From: Basidiobolus meristosporus CBS 931.73
Lineage: Eukaryota > Basidiobolomycota > Basidiobolomycetes > Basidiobolales > Basidiobolaceae
Direction: 5' to 3'
DNA length: 64,000 bases
Assembly (NCBI GenBank): GCA_002104905.1
Contig: MCFE01000385.1
Coordinates: forward strand, 1-64,000
Of this stretch, positions 10,312 through 22,873 are shown piece after piece. Every line of letters starts with the position of its first letter. Position 1 is the first letter of the stretch. The notes beneath the pieces were generated by a model. It was given only the letters and a program-made list of their open reading frames with translations, did not search any database and was not told the origin of the DNA. The translations under genes and the position numbers were made by a program.

Positions 10312-13300
10312 ATGGAACCTCAACAGGATAGTGAGTTGATCACCGCGTTGAAGCAAGAGGTTGAGGAGTTAAAAGCACAAAAGGTAGCGGACGAAGTAAA
10401 ATTCGGTAGGTAGTTTTGGAAGTGGCGTTCTGCTCTAGAGATTCCTTTCTAAACTTGGCTGGGCTTTTTTCGTGTTTTAGAACACGAGCTTCACACATCC
10501 GAAACCAAGCTTAATCTATACAAGAAACAACTTCAGCTTTCACGTGAACGTATAGAGAAGATAGAAAAGACCGCCGCTGATGCTGGTGTGTAACCCATTT
10601 TCCTTGGCATTAATTGTTTCTGGTGACGCTAACTCGTATTGCCTCAATGTAGGTACCGAAAACAACGATCTCAAATCTGAACTTCAAAAGAAGATTGAGG
10701 TGATTCAGCAATGCCAGACTGAGATCGGAGAGCTGAAAGCCGAGATCGTCAATTTAGATTCACAGAAGCGCGACGGATTAGCAGCTTTAGATGCTCGAAC
10801 CCTGGAGCTAACTCAGAATAGCGGTATTTTCCTTATCTTGCATCATACTCTGTTCTTCTTTTACTTAATACGTTATTTTCGAAAGATGAATATCAAGAGT
10901 TACAAGAAAAGCTTTCAGCTTCAAAGAAGGAAGTAAATCGTTTGGAAAATGAACTTCAGGAGGTCAGACATGCTGAACTATCAAGCAAGGTACGAATTAC
11001 AAATATGAGCTGGGTTTAGTTCAAATTCAAACCTGGGCGTTTTTTAGTTCAAACAGCAAACATTAGAGCAGGAGCTGCTTCTTTTACGTCAACAAAATGA
11101 TTGGCTCACACAAGAATTGAATACCAAAACCGAAGAGTTCGGGAAATATCGAAGAGAGAAGGTACGCGCATCTTTCCTTGTATGCCATATTGACACTGGC
11201 ATAACCCTGATGATTCATTCTAGACTGCCCAGTTGAGTAAGCTACAAAGTGATCTTGATACAGCAGCAGATAACGAGGCAACCGCTTCTCAAGCTGCTGC
11301 TTCTGCAAACCGCCGTTATGAGGAACAAATGTCCAAATTGGAAGAGGCATTTTCCAAAATCAACGAGCTTCAGAATCGATTGATTTCTGAAGAAGAGAAC
11401 TTCAAATCGGAGATGGCTACTCAAATTAGACTTGCTACTCTATGGGAAAAAAGCTCAAATGAAGCCAAAGAGCGCATGGCGGATTTGGATGGTAAATTTC
11501 CCTAGTTAGCTCCTACATCACTAAGAAGAAATCCTTATCATTGTCACTTTTTTAGAGGTGATAAACGATCTCCAGCGCAGCTTGGACGAAAAGAAAGAGG
11601 AGTTGGAAGAAACTGTCAAGAAGGTAGGTAGTTTAGCTGTGCTGATGAGATCCATTGCGCGCTAACCTTTCATTATCCATAGTATACCGAAGAGAACGAC
11701 TCTCTGAAAGAAGAGCTTAGTTCTTCGGTGACCCAGTTGGAACAGCTTCGGATTGAGCTCCAGCGAGCCAATGAAATATTAGGAACCACAGTTGACCTAG
11801 CCGATACGGAGCAGTCCAGAATTCGTGCAGGGTTATTGTCTCCTACAGCAGCAATTGCAAGCCGTCTACAAAAGTCTGGCAAATCATTCACTGAAGTTTA
11901 TTCGGATTACGTCTCTCTGCAAGAGCAGCTAGCCAATGAAAAGCGGGAGACTTCGCGTTTGAATGAATGTCTTCAACAAATTCTGCAGGATATTGAGGAA
12001 CGTGCCCCCATTCTTCAAGAGCAACGCCGTGAGTACGAGAGGGTCTGCTCAGAGGCGGCCACCATCTCTGACCAACTCAACGCTTTGATCGCTGAGAGCG
12101 ACGAAGTCAATGTGAGACTTGAGGATGCTAAGTTGAATTCCGAACGGTTAGAAAGGGAGAACATTGGGCTTCAGCAAGAGAATCGCGATCTCGGTCGTCA
12201 AGTACAGGCATTGCTACGGGAGATCGAGCGCCAGAAGGGCGTGTCGGAGAGTTTCTTCGACGGAAATTCAAACGACGCTAACGAGAGCTCCGATCTTCTT
12301 GATACAGACTCTGTGATTAGTGAACAACTCACTACATTCAGAAGCATAGCCGAGTTACAGCAGCAAAATCAACGACTATTAAGAATTACTCGTGAGCTTG
12401 GTGAGCGTATGGAGCGAGAGGAGGCTGAAAGAAGGGAGTCTGACATTCAACAAGAGAGCGAGGCTGTCCAAGAGGCTCAAAAGCTGATTGAAACCCTTCG
12501 AGATGAACTTAAGCTTACTAGAACTAAAATGGAGTCGTATCTTCGTGAGCGGGATATGTGTCGTCGCTTACTAGCTCAAGGTGGGCATGAGTTTTCTTCT
12601 AGAGCAGAGAGTCCATCCCCACTTCGCAGCCTTGATTCAGCCAGTGTTGATCCAAGCGGGCCTGATTATCAGAAACTTCTTGTCGAAGTTCAATCAGAGT
12701 TTGACTCCTATCGTAAAGAAACCGATATTGACACTAAAATGCTACGGGATGAAATCAGCTCCATCCAGAAAGAAGCATCCGAGTATCGTATCCAAGTCGC
12801 TAGAGCAAATGCACAGATCGAGTTTTTGAACGAGCGCTACCAACTCCTTATCGAGAACACGAAGCTGCAGCAAAATGAGTTGCAGGAGGCGCGAAAGCGG
12901 AATTCCAATCTTCAAGAGTCTCTTGGTCGCCAAGATATTACCACTCAACGATTGGCCCAGGATTTAGTCGAGTCAAAGGAGGCCCTTGAGCGTATGCGAA
13001 CCGAATGTGCCAATCTTCGAGCAGAAAAAGATCTGAGTAAATCAATCGAGGCCCGTCTCGTTCAAGAGAATGAGGCGTTAAGTAAGGAGAGGACTCACCT
13101 TAACGATTTGATGCGAAATCTCCAAAACATGCAAAATGAGTTTGAGCGAGTCGAAGCTGCAACCAAACGTCGATTCGAGGTTCAAATCCAGCATCTAGAG
13201 GAGGAGTTAAGAAGCACCAAGCAAAAACTCTCTGACGAGATCGATGCTAATAAGTCTCTGAATCTGCGAAAGGAGAATGAGGCTAAGGATTACCAGATCC

Positions 13301-16300
13301 GATTAGATAAAGCCGTTTCCGACCACCAACAGACTAGAGAATCGTTGGTTGCGGCTGAGACTTCAATACAGCACTTAAACGCCAAGATAACCGAGCTCAA
13401 TAAGCAGTTGGAAGTTACCCAGGAGAAGTTGGCGCTGTATCAACGGAAGGGTGAGAACGGGGAAATGTCTCCAGAGGAAAAGTTGGAGCAAGAGATCACC
13501 AGGCTGAAAGCAGAGCTCAGTACTGCGAAGACTGAGTCGGATCAGCTTCGTGAGCATGTCGAACAGTACAAGGCTATCAGCAAATCGAATGAGGATGCAC
13601 TCAACGAGATCAATCAAACTTACGATCAGTACAAGGTGGCTACAGACAAGAAGGTCGAAGAAAACGAAAGGGAGCTTTCTAGTCTCAGAGAAACCATCGA
13701 ATCCTTGAACGAGGAGCTGCGCAAGACGGTGACCGAAATGACCGAAGTGCAGGACAAGATGGATTCAGAGCGTGCCAATTGGGAGACCGAGAAGAAGGTC
13801 TACGAAAGCAAACTGGTCCAATTGAATGAGATTGAAGAACAAGCCAGAATTGCCCAGGAGTCGTTCCAAGCCGATCTCAAACGCCAGTCCAAGATGACCG
13901 AAGAAGCTCAAGAGAAATATGAAAGAGAGTTGCTTATGCATGCCAATGACATCCAGTCGCTGAACAAATTGAAAGAGCAATATCAAAGATTGAATTCGGA
14001 AATTCAATCGTATCAAATCCAGACGGAGACTGCTGAAGCGAAACTCAAATCCTCGGAAGCCTCATGGGCCGGCCAGAAGGACATCTTGGAGAAATCTATC
14101 GGGGAATTAGAAAAGAGATGCCAGGACCTGGTTGCACAAAACAATATCCTGCACTCTCAATTCGAATCCGTAAGCGCCCAAGCGTTACGCATTCAAAAGG
14201 CAAGTAGTGAATCTGCGGTCGTTCCGGAAGGTGAGGCAGGATCAGCCTCTGATAAATCATTGGAGGAGCTACGCGAAGTCTTGCGCTTCCTCCGACGTGA
14301 GAAAGATATACTTCAGTGCCAGCACGAGTTAGCACTGCAAGAATCTAGAAGATTGAAGCAACAGTTGGATCATGCAAACCAATCTTTAGATGAGACTCGT
14401 GCGTTGCTAATAGAGGAGCGTCAACGCGAACAAGAGGCCATTCAATCTGCAACCCAACATGCTGAACTACTCGAGAAAATTAACCAACTTAATATTCTAC
14501 GAGAGAGCAATGTCACACTTCGAGAAGAAAACGAAAAGAACATCGCCAAACTTCAATCACTTGAGAAGACTCTTCAGGAAACCACCAGTAGAATCGACCC
14601 ATTGGAAGAGCAAATCCGCAACTACCAAGCTGACATTGAAGCTAAAGATTCTGAAATCAAGGCGCTGGAAGAAGACAACCAGCGCTGGAAGACGCGCACT
14701 AGTCAAATTCTTCAAAAATATGAGCGTATTGATCCCGTGGAGCATCAAACTCTTAAGGATGAGAGCGAAAGATTGAAGCTAGAATACACAGCGTTAGCCG
14801 AAGAGAAGAGCTCCCTTGCTACTGAGCTTCAAGAGTCCAAGGAGCAATCCTCCAAGTCCATCGAAAATCTGAACAAGCGTATCACAAAGCTGTCTGAGCA
14901 TTGCAATTTATGGAAGAAGCGATATGAGCATGTCAACACACAGAGCAAGGAGAAGCTTCAGCAACAAGCCAGCCAACTGGCTGAGCTCGCCGAGGCCCAG
15001 AAATCGCTAGAAGAATTGAAGGAGGTTAAGCAGCAGCTTGAGAAAGTACAACTTGAGAAAGAGAAACTTCAGGAGGAACGCGACTCAATGGCCAACCAAA
15101 TCTCATCATCTTCGGAATCGGAGAAGACCAAATTCGAGAATATGCGTAAGACCGCACTCGGCTATTACCACAAACTGAAGCAAATCGAAGGGGAGTTCAA
15201 AAAACTTACAGAAGAGAAGAAGTCTTTTGAGCAAGCCAAAACTACAGCAATCGAAGCAGCCGTCAAAGAAAAAACCCAAGAATTGGAGGCTGAGCACGTA
15301 AAGGCTCTGAAAGAAACTGAAATGAGATCGAAGATTAAATTATCGCTTGCGGAAGGTCAAGTGAAAAAGCTACAGGCCAAGCTTCAGGGCGAAGACACCA
15401 CTACCATTGGCAGCAACGTTCCCATACCAGCTCAGAGTGTTGAAACTCCCACATCATCCGAGTTAGCTCAAGATACTGATCATGCCAAACCCGGAGAGAC
15501 AATCCCTGCCGAGCCTGAGCCTTCGCTTGAAAAGCCAGTTGAAAATGAAAAGCCAGAAGTGACTGTCACACCAGAGCATGCGCCAACAGAGCCTGCTGTT
15601 GTGGACAGTACCACTCCTACAAGCACATCGCAACCTCTTGCTGATCCACCGTCAATTTCATCTCCAACCCTCGTTAACAAGAATACACCGGTGGTGACAC
15701 CTGTATCAACACCACCCACACAATCGCCTAGAGTCGCTGCAAGCAAGCCTTCTACACCCATTCAATCGCCGAATATTGGAGGTGCCGCCACTACTCCTAC
15801 ACAAAATCAGAAGGAAACTGAATTGCAAAGAAGGCAAGCGTTGCTAAAGGCGAAGCTACAAAAGCAGAAGCTGCAAAGAATGATGCAACAACAACAACAA
15901 CAGCAGAAACAGCAGCAACAATCAGCACACCAAAAGCTGACTACCTCTCAAAACGATGGACCCCCCGTCAAGCGAGCTAAATCATCATCACCCCAACTTC
16001 AGAAGCTAAGAGTAGATGCACCAATATTTACTCCCAATTTACAGGTGACAACGAAGGGCAAAGAGAAAGAAAACACCCCTTTGCCACCCTCACCTAAGCT
16101 TATAGAGTCGAAGCCTACCACACCCACCCCATCCGTCGGCAATGAGCCCCGTCAAGAAGTTGAGGAGATGGTTGAAGACGGCGAAGTTGCTGAAAGTGAA
16201 GCCAAGATTGTCGAGGCATCCACTATGGAACAGGTGACTATCGAAGTACCAGAGATGAAAGACATCCCTCCTATGATAAAAATCGAAGAATCGGGAGAAC

Positions 16301-16629
16301 TTGAAGCATCCAACGACTTGGAAAAAGATGTCCCTGTAAAGCAAGAGGTTCTGGACGTAGAGCCAACGCCTATTGTTGAAGAAGTTGTATCACAGGATGA
16401 GCAAGATTCTCCTGAAGACGCCGACCTGACTAAACAGGAGATCCAGCCTCAAATTGAAGTAGTCATCGAAACCGCCCCTCCCGAATCAGACATTGTCGAG
16501 AACGCACAAGAGGCGATCGGGGAAGCCGAGACAACAGATATGCCTGGCCTAGGGTTGAAACGGGTCCGTGAGAACATTGATACACCTGTGGATCAGAGTG
16601 AAAGCGAGGCGAAGAAAATCAAGAAGTAG
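10312..16629 (+). CDS. MLP1: nuclear-pore basket protein, TPR/Mlp1/Nup211 family
   Basis: Eight exons: 10312-10405, 10481-10585, 10653-10823, 10886-10989, 11048-11161, 11224-11491, 11556-11623 and 11683-16629. Every junction has GT-AG ends and keeps frame, giving 1,956 aa, the usual length for this family. Residues 1 to about 1545 are almost unbroken heptad coiled coil. The segment near residue 1168 (REVLRFLRREKDILQCQHEL) matches the conserved MLP1/TPR core I know from fungal Nup211 and Mlp proteins. Residues 1550-1690 are Pro/Thr/Ser-rich, a poly-Gln run sits near 1710, and the C-terminus is acidic and ends in basic KKIKK, a likely nuclear-import signal. Family members form the filaments of the nuclear basket and act in mRNA quality control and chromatin tethering. 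Seven small 5' exons followed by one 4.9-kb exon is notable. Confidence 0.93.
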
Positions 16630-17467
16630 AAGTCTATAGTTTCTTTATCCTACTGAATCCTACACCTGCATATATAAATATTTTATTTTGGTCATAAATC
16701 ACGTGTTGTGTTGGGCAACTCAGCGGTTTTCCCGGTGGTAGCAAACGATACTGTATGTATAAAGAAAAGTGGCAAAAATGCACGAACTATTTGTACTTTT
16801 TCTTGGGACAGTCATTAGATTCCCCAAGGTGTGGACGATGCGATCTGACTGGGGAGTTGAAAATCCAAATAGAATACGTGATCCATTTGTGCATGCATAT
16901 AGTAAAGTCGTGCTGGATACGGTCCCTGCCGTTGAGTTGAACAGGAATTGCAAAGAGGTGCCTGATCTCCTTGCCTTCTTAGGAAAATATCAAAAGCCCT
17001 TCCGGTGGCTTAACCATCAGCTCTTTCACGCGTCGATCATGTTACTTTCCATTTGCTAGGCTGTCAATTCTTTCAATCCAGCGCTGTCAAGTTGTTCAGG
17101 TGTCTATCTCGAAATCCCTGCCTAACAGTGGTGAACATAACGAGCAGCAGTCGCATGTGCTTATACTCGAGCTTATGTGGCTATTCAAACCAATTTAACA
17201 ATGCTTCTTGTTTGGTGGGCCCTTAGGGCCGTGGAACATTCACTGACTGCTTTTAAGATATTTATCTGTCTCTGGTGTATATAGATACATGGCGAAATCA
17301 TTAGTCACGATCTAGGGCTGTGTTTGATATCCACTGTCAGACGAGACGAATTCGGAATATGATCAATGACTTCGAAGTGCTTGAGGAAATTATAGTAGTG
17401 AATCGTGTTTTGGCTGGTATAAGCGAGGTACGAGAAATCCGAATTGTAGCGTACAAGAGTTAGCCCA
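16630..17467. other. convergent intergenic region
   Basis: The region lies between the 3' ends of the nucleoporin and antiporter genes. It is AT-rich near 16660-16690 (possible poly(A) region). I see no gene or structured repeat in it. Confidence 0.5.
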
Positions 17468-20400
17468 TCAAACACCCTGGACAACGAACTTTCCCTGTGG
17501 TCCAATGGTGCCCTCAACGGAGATTGGTGGTTCATAGAAGAACGAGACGACAAAGACAAGATAGCTCAGGCAAAGGATAGAGCCTTTGAAATAGTTACTC
17601 TTGCCTTCGGAGTATGTATAGGTAAGCAAGAAAACTGAGAAGAGAACAGTGATCACATCCCAACGTGGGAAGATCAAGGTGAAAGTGTTGTGAATTCCCT
17701 CGATAATCCCTTGACTATGCCATGCTGAAAAGGCCACCAAAGCGGGAATTTGCAGCAAGCTGACTTGTACAGCGTAGGCAGATCCGATTTCCAGACTTAG
17801 TGCGATGTTACCATACATGGCGAACGAGATGGCATTCATAAACTCCGTAACATTGGGCACAAGTGCAAACAGCGTGATTCCCAAGAACTTCTCCTCGATG
17901 CTCATTCCCTCGATAACTACATCCACCGAGTCCACCAAAAGCTCAGCGATGGCCGCAAAAAGGACAGTGGAGGATAACAAAACAATGGTGGATTTTTTGT
18001 TTCCCCATTCAGGGGCATCATGGCCTCCATGCCCTTCATCATCGTCATCCTCATCATAGGGATCTTCGGCGGTATTCTCGATATTCTCAAACACATGTGC
18101 TGGTAAGGGACTGCTATGAGGCACTTCATGCTCGCCATTCACGATGGCATTGGGGTTCGTGCCATTCGCTTCAGGATTGTCGAGGTTTTGCTCCAACGCG
18201 TGTACTACGGCATAATGATGCTGCGGAATTATTTGTTGAAGTAGCCGCTGATACAGAGATGCCCGATTCTTGCTTGCCTCCGTGTGCTGCGGTTGGTGAT
18301 ATATATGCTTGACATGGGTTTTCAGGGTAAACCAGAGGCCGATGAAATATGCTAGGGGCAAGATCGCAGCGCAAATGTACATCAATGGTTTAGCATTGTT
18401 AATGTAAAATGGGTCTCGAGTTGGGTGCACTTGGTTGTATGCGCATTGTTTGCATCCCCAACTACTCTCATTGCCCACATTTGTAGGGCAGTCTGAACAC
18501 TGAAGCTCAAAAGTCCCGTAGATTTGGTAGAAAAGAGTGGGTGTGAATACACCGATAAGCGACATAATAAGGAATGTTGTGGTCACGCCTAAATGTGGCA
18601 TTAGTAAGTTCACCAACATACATTTCAAAAGCACAACTTACTGGCACTTTTGGCATTGAACTTTTGGATCTTCTTCTTCAAGCCACCACTAAGCATACTT
18701 ACTCCAGGCATAAGCAGGAGGCCAGCAAGGAAACTCCCGATAATACTGCCCTCGACCAAAACCCCTTTGCCTTCAGCAATAGCCATTCCATACAAAATAA
18801 TCTCGACGATACTTCCGAAGGTGGCATTGATCACCGCGCCCATTCCGAGTGAACTTTGTGCACTAATAGACGAAACCGCCATGCCAATGAAATAGGCTAG
18901 GGGAAGCACCGAAAACAAGCACAGCGTGAAGATGACTCCTGGCTGTGCAATAGGTGATTCGTGGTTGGTCCAGGGGCCAATAACATGAGCATCAAATAAT
19001 ACGAAGAACACCAGGGGAAGCAAGTTAATGAACATAATGTTAATACCATCGTAGGTGTACTTGTAATATTGAAGGCCTATAGCTTTGTATGTACAGAGAA
19101 GAATCTGCGAGTTCGGAGTGCGCGGTCCGTAGAGCGCAGACCCGTCCTTGAAACGTAATCTCAACGGGGTTCTTCTTAGATGCTTCTTAATGACGTGTGT
19201 GAGCTTGGCCATTGGAACTGAAACCACAAAGAACCAACACAAAGCAGAGACAATAGTCAAAAGTGGAGCTGAATCGATAAATCATTAGCTAGTGATGGCT
19301 GAGGATACCGCCTGCTTGATAAACTTACCAATGACGAAAGTCAACCAGAAATAATATACAAAGCCAGCGAAAGACAATTGTGACCAGGGGGTGACCTTAA
19401 GCCTTGTTTTAGGGCGACCGAGGAGAGGATCCCGGTCGGCAGCTTCGTCGTCGGCCTCGGCTTGTGTGGTCGGAACACTCCCTGAATGTGGGCGGGTATA
19501 GACCCCACCACTCTCAACGGAGTCGGTCCATGCCAGATCAAGGAAATGGTTATCCAAATGCTCCCGAGGCACGCCAATGGGTGTGTCATCAATTCCCTCG
19601 ACGTATCTCCCGAATGGCCAGAATAGATACCATGATAGTCCACGGAGAACCCGAGCATAGTCGCTACCTCCATACGGGGTAAAGCTAAGGAGGATAGATG
19701 TCGCTAGACAAACCACAGCAAGCCACCAGCCAAATAGCACCGTCCACAGAATATTGCCTGGGTACAGATACAGCTCGCCGGTAGGTGAAGGAATTGAGTG
19801 CAACGCGAAATATGCACTTCGAGTAACACTTCGAGATTTTTTATAGAGTGCAGGTTTCCAGAGGGGCAGTCCAAAGGGATGGCTCGTGTTGATTGCCTGT
19901 GGGGGCGAACAAGTAAGTAGGATTACCAAATAACATCAGACAGGTCAAAGTACCTCTTGTCTATCTTTCAATGTCATTTCTCTGTCACCGTCATCATCAC
20001 TGTTATCTTCTTCCGAACCAGCCTCCTGGCGACCATCTACTTCATCATCCGATGATGTATACCGATACTTGACCTTGTGGCTATTTCTGTTGGAACTATG
20101 TCGACTATGCTGTCTAAGTTCCCCCCTATTACTACTGCTGCTGGAAGTGGAGGAATGGACCGAGTTACGTCTGGAGTTAGCTCTCGAACGATTCTTCCGG
20201 CGATGAAGGGAGCCTTTGGATTTTTGGTGACGTAGGGAGCCTCTAGTTGGAGTGGTTGGATTAGAACAGTACGAGGAGCGAGTTCCCGGGATATTGATCA
20301 GCGTGTTGGTAGCAATTGAAGGTGTCACAGCGGGGAGAGTCAAGCCAGGCTGGGATGAGGTAGCTTGCTCAGAGGAAGCGGCCTCATGAGAGTCGGTTTG

Positions 20401-20493
20401 AGCATGAAGGTTTCCCAGTGGCTGAGGCTGAGCGGCGGACGGATCATCTTGCTGCTCGGGGACAGGATTGCCATCACTGTTCGAGTTCATCAA
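17468..20493 (-). CDS. VNX1: vacuolar cation/H+ exchanger, CaCA superfamily, Vnx1-like
   Basis: Four exons on the - strand: 20493-19954, 19896-19329, 19268-18642 and 18588-17468. All junctions are GT-AG and in frame, giving 951 aa. Residues 1-180 are hydrophilic, Ser/Arg-rich and acidic (cytosolic tail). Exon 2 has the HPFGLPLWKPALYKKSRS motif and the PGNILWTVLFGWWLA membrane segment diagnostic of the large fungal Vnx1/YNL321w type. Two CaCA alpha-repeats carry the ion-binding residues: NATFGSIVEIIL near residue 513 and PNVTEFMNAISFAMYGN near residue 823. A long loop between them holds a Cys-rich segment (CSDCP...CKQC) and a His/Asp/Glu-rich stretch. Yeast Vnx1 is a vacuolar Na+/H+ and K+/H+ exchanger; substrate here is inferred by homology only. 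Confidence 0.92.
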
Positions 20494-22873
20494 AGATCAA
20501 AGGGGACAAATTGAAGAGGGCTTAACTACAGATGAGGTGCGAAGGTGAAATTCAGGAAACTGTTGTATACTCGAATCTGGCCACCAACGGACATGAAGGG
20601 GTAAGTTGCGTATTTAAAGGAGAGATGGGAATTAATGATACATAATTGGGCTCACCTGACGCATTAGAGTAGTGGAAATATAAGGGATTTGGACGTACGT
20701 AGCACAGTTGATTCAAACAATACTTCTTTAATGTATATACAAATATATAACGACAGCCTTGGCTTTGATCTTTGGGTCGTTGAATTCAAGACAATTATAA
20801 ACCACCTGAATCCTAATAGCTCTTTAATCTGAAATGGATGTTTCAGGAAAACGGTATCTGTGAAATCTACGGGGTATTCAGCCTCAAATGATGCATACTA
20901 TTACCAATTTCGTAAAACCAAGGAGGGCATCATTTGAGCGGACAGGAAAACGGAGCTTGAACTATAAGTATTGAATAGAAGTGTAGGCCAAACCGAGCTC
21001 GATGCCGGGTTGATTGAAGAGCTCCGTTCAATGCCGCTTCTTGTGTGACACCCTCTATGTCATCTGCCAGACAAATAAGTTGATCTCCACCAGAAGTACC
21101 GTGCCAGGAATCTAGTTCGTCCTACATTATATTTATTGCATACCCAGTTATGGATTTTGTTATCTTGATAACCACGAGTAGAATGGAGGCTGGCAGTGTG
21201 CCTAGTATTTGGCCATCATATACTTCGCCGTCCTCGAATAGCCTTGATGTTTGGGCCATTCTACTGAATGCTGCCTTGGCTTGGTTGAGCCACAAGCAGG
21301 TGTTGAGGTGATTTGGAGCATCAATGGCACGGCAGCATACTATCGTGCAGAATATTCGGAATTTCCACTACACTGGTTTATGATCACCCTTACTACATGC
21401 ACCAAGACAAAGGAGTGCGAATCCTTGAAATAGCACATACCCTATGTGCTTCTTCTGAGTTGCATTCTGTGATAAGCGATGTGGATTTCAATTTGCTTTT
21501 GCTACATCGGTGGCTACTGGGGATACAGCATTGGGTGTCGAGATGACACACTACCTTCGAGCCAATATGAAGTACGGGCACCAGAGCAGCCGGCATATAT
21601 GAGATGTGTCGAATGCACCAAGAAATCGAGAATACATTGCTGTCGACTCATTGGACCGCTCACGTAGATGCATATATTCCCATCCATTTAATCGTCGAAT
21701 CTCATTAAATATGTATTTACACCAGAGCTGAAAAAGGAGATGGAATCATCCTCGGGATCAGGAAACGACCGATGCAAAGATGATATCATTTACTCCGCCT
21801 CACTCCAGAAAATCTGGGACATCCTGTGCTATCATCAAATGAGCCACGAACCGACTGAAGTCACAACGTCACTTGTAGTGTGTCGTGAGCTTTATGATAT
21901 TGAATTCATATGATCTGACGCCAGCGATTATGTGCTAGATCCCGGGACACATCCCTCCAACATGAAATGCCAAACCCCTCACATTAGACTCTCCAAAAGG
22001 CACCGTGGATGGAGAGGCAATCCCAGAAACTCTTGGTTGTTTCTGCATCGGGGGTGGGCTCCTCTGCAAGGCTTCAGTGTGACAGTGAAGTTTCCAGAAT
22101 TCCTCAACCCGATTTAACCGGTGTCATGTTATATGAAAAATCCCTTGGTTTTTCGTAACGCAAATTCAGGTGTTTCTTGCCTCATTATTTATGGATATGT
22201 CTCATTCATGTACTAATCGGTGCATCATTGCTATGTTCATCTACAGGCGAGCCACTCAACTATCCGCTTACTTGATGAATCGGTGTGAAAGCCAAGGACC
22301 ATTAGATGAGGAACCCAACTATGCACCAACTCCACCGAACGTCAAGGTGCTCTGTGGATGGTTATATTGATTGTTGGCGTGAGCTAAGATACTGATTCAG
22401 TAAAGGGGAAAACCTGACAATGTTTCATTTTTATCACTTTTGGGTGTTGAGTACTTCAGACTTCAGGACAGGTGATACAGAAACCACCTATCTCTAAGCT
22501 CAATATCCGCTGGCACGTCCCAGATTAGAGTCCTTTCCACAGTCGCTTTAATGAGTACTCCGCACGATCACGAGGTGATGTCAAACCTCATCTAACCTAA
22601 TCTCTACTCATTGAGTTTACTTGTGTTTTAATTCCAGTGAAGACCGGCACTCATTTGACTCGGAGGAGGGGATTTTTCCGAGGGTAAATAGTTGTCTACG
22701 TTTACCAACTCCTCTGGCGGTATATTTGGAGGCTGAATTAACAGTTTGCGATGATTGGGTAATTAATAACGGTTGATATCAGTGTTTATTAAATAGTGTG
22801 ATGAATGATAAATATCAACCCAGGTTACTATATGGTAATGGGGATTCTAGGACTCTTACTCTGTATGGCTCAT
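20494..22873. other. 2.4-kb intergenic region
   Basis: This contains the upstream region of the antiporter gene and the downstream region of the LRR gene. Apart from one weak two-exon candidate (20930-21259, - strand), I find no supported feature. Confidence 0.5.
20930..21259 (-). CDS. possible small two-exon protein, hypothetical
   Basis: An ATG at 21259 opens a 28-codon exon to 21176. A GTGGTT...TGTAG interval of 54 nt follows, and the frame resumes at 21121 for 63 codons to a TGA at 20930-20932, giving 91 aa. The join is in phase 0 and the second part has protein-like composition (TSGGDQLICLADDIEGV), but the donor is not a strong consensus and I recognise no family. It could be a gene remnant. 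Confidence 0.2.
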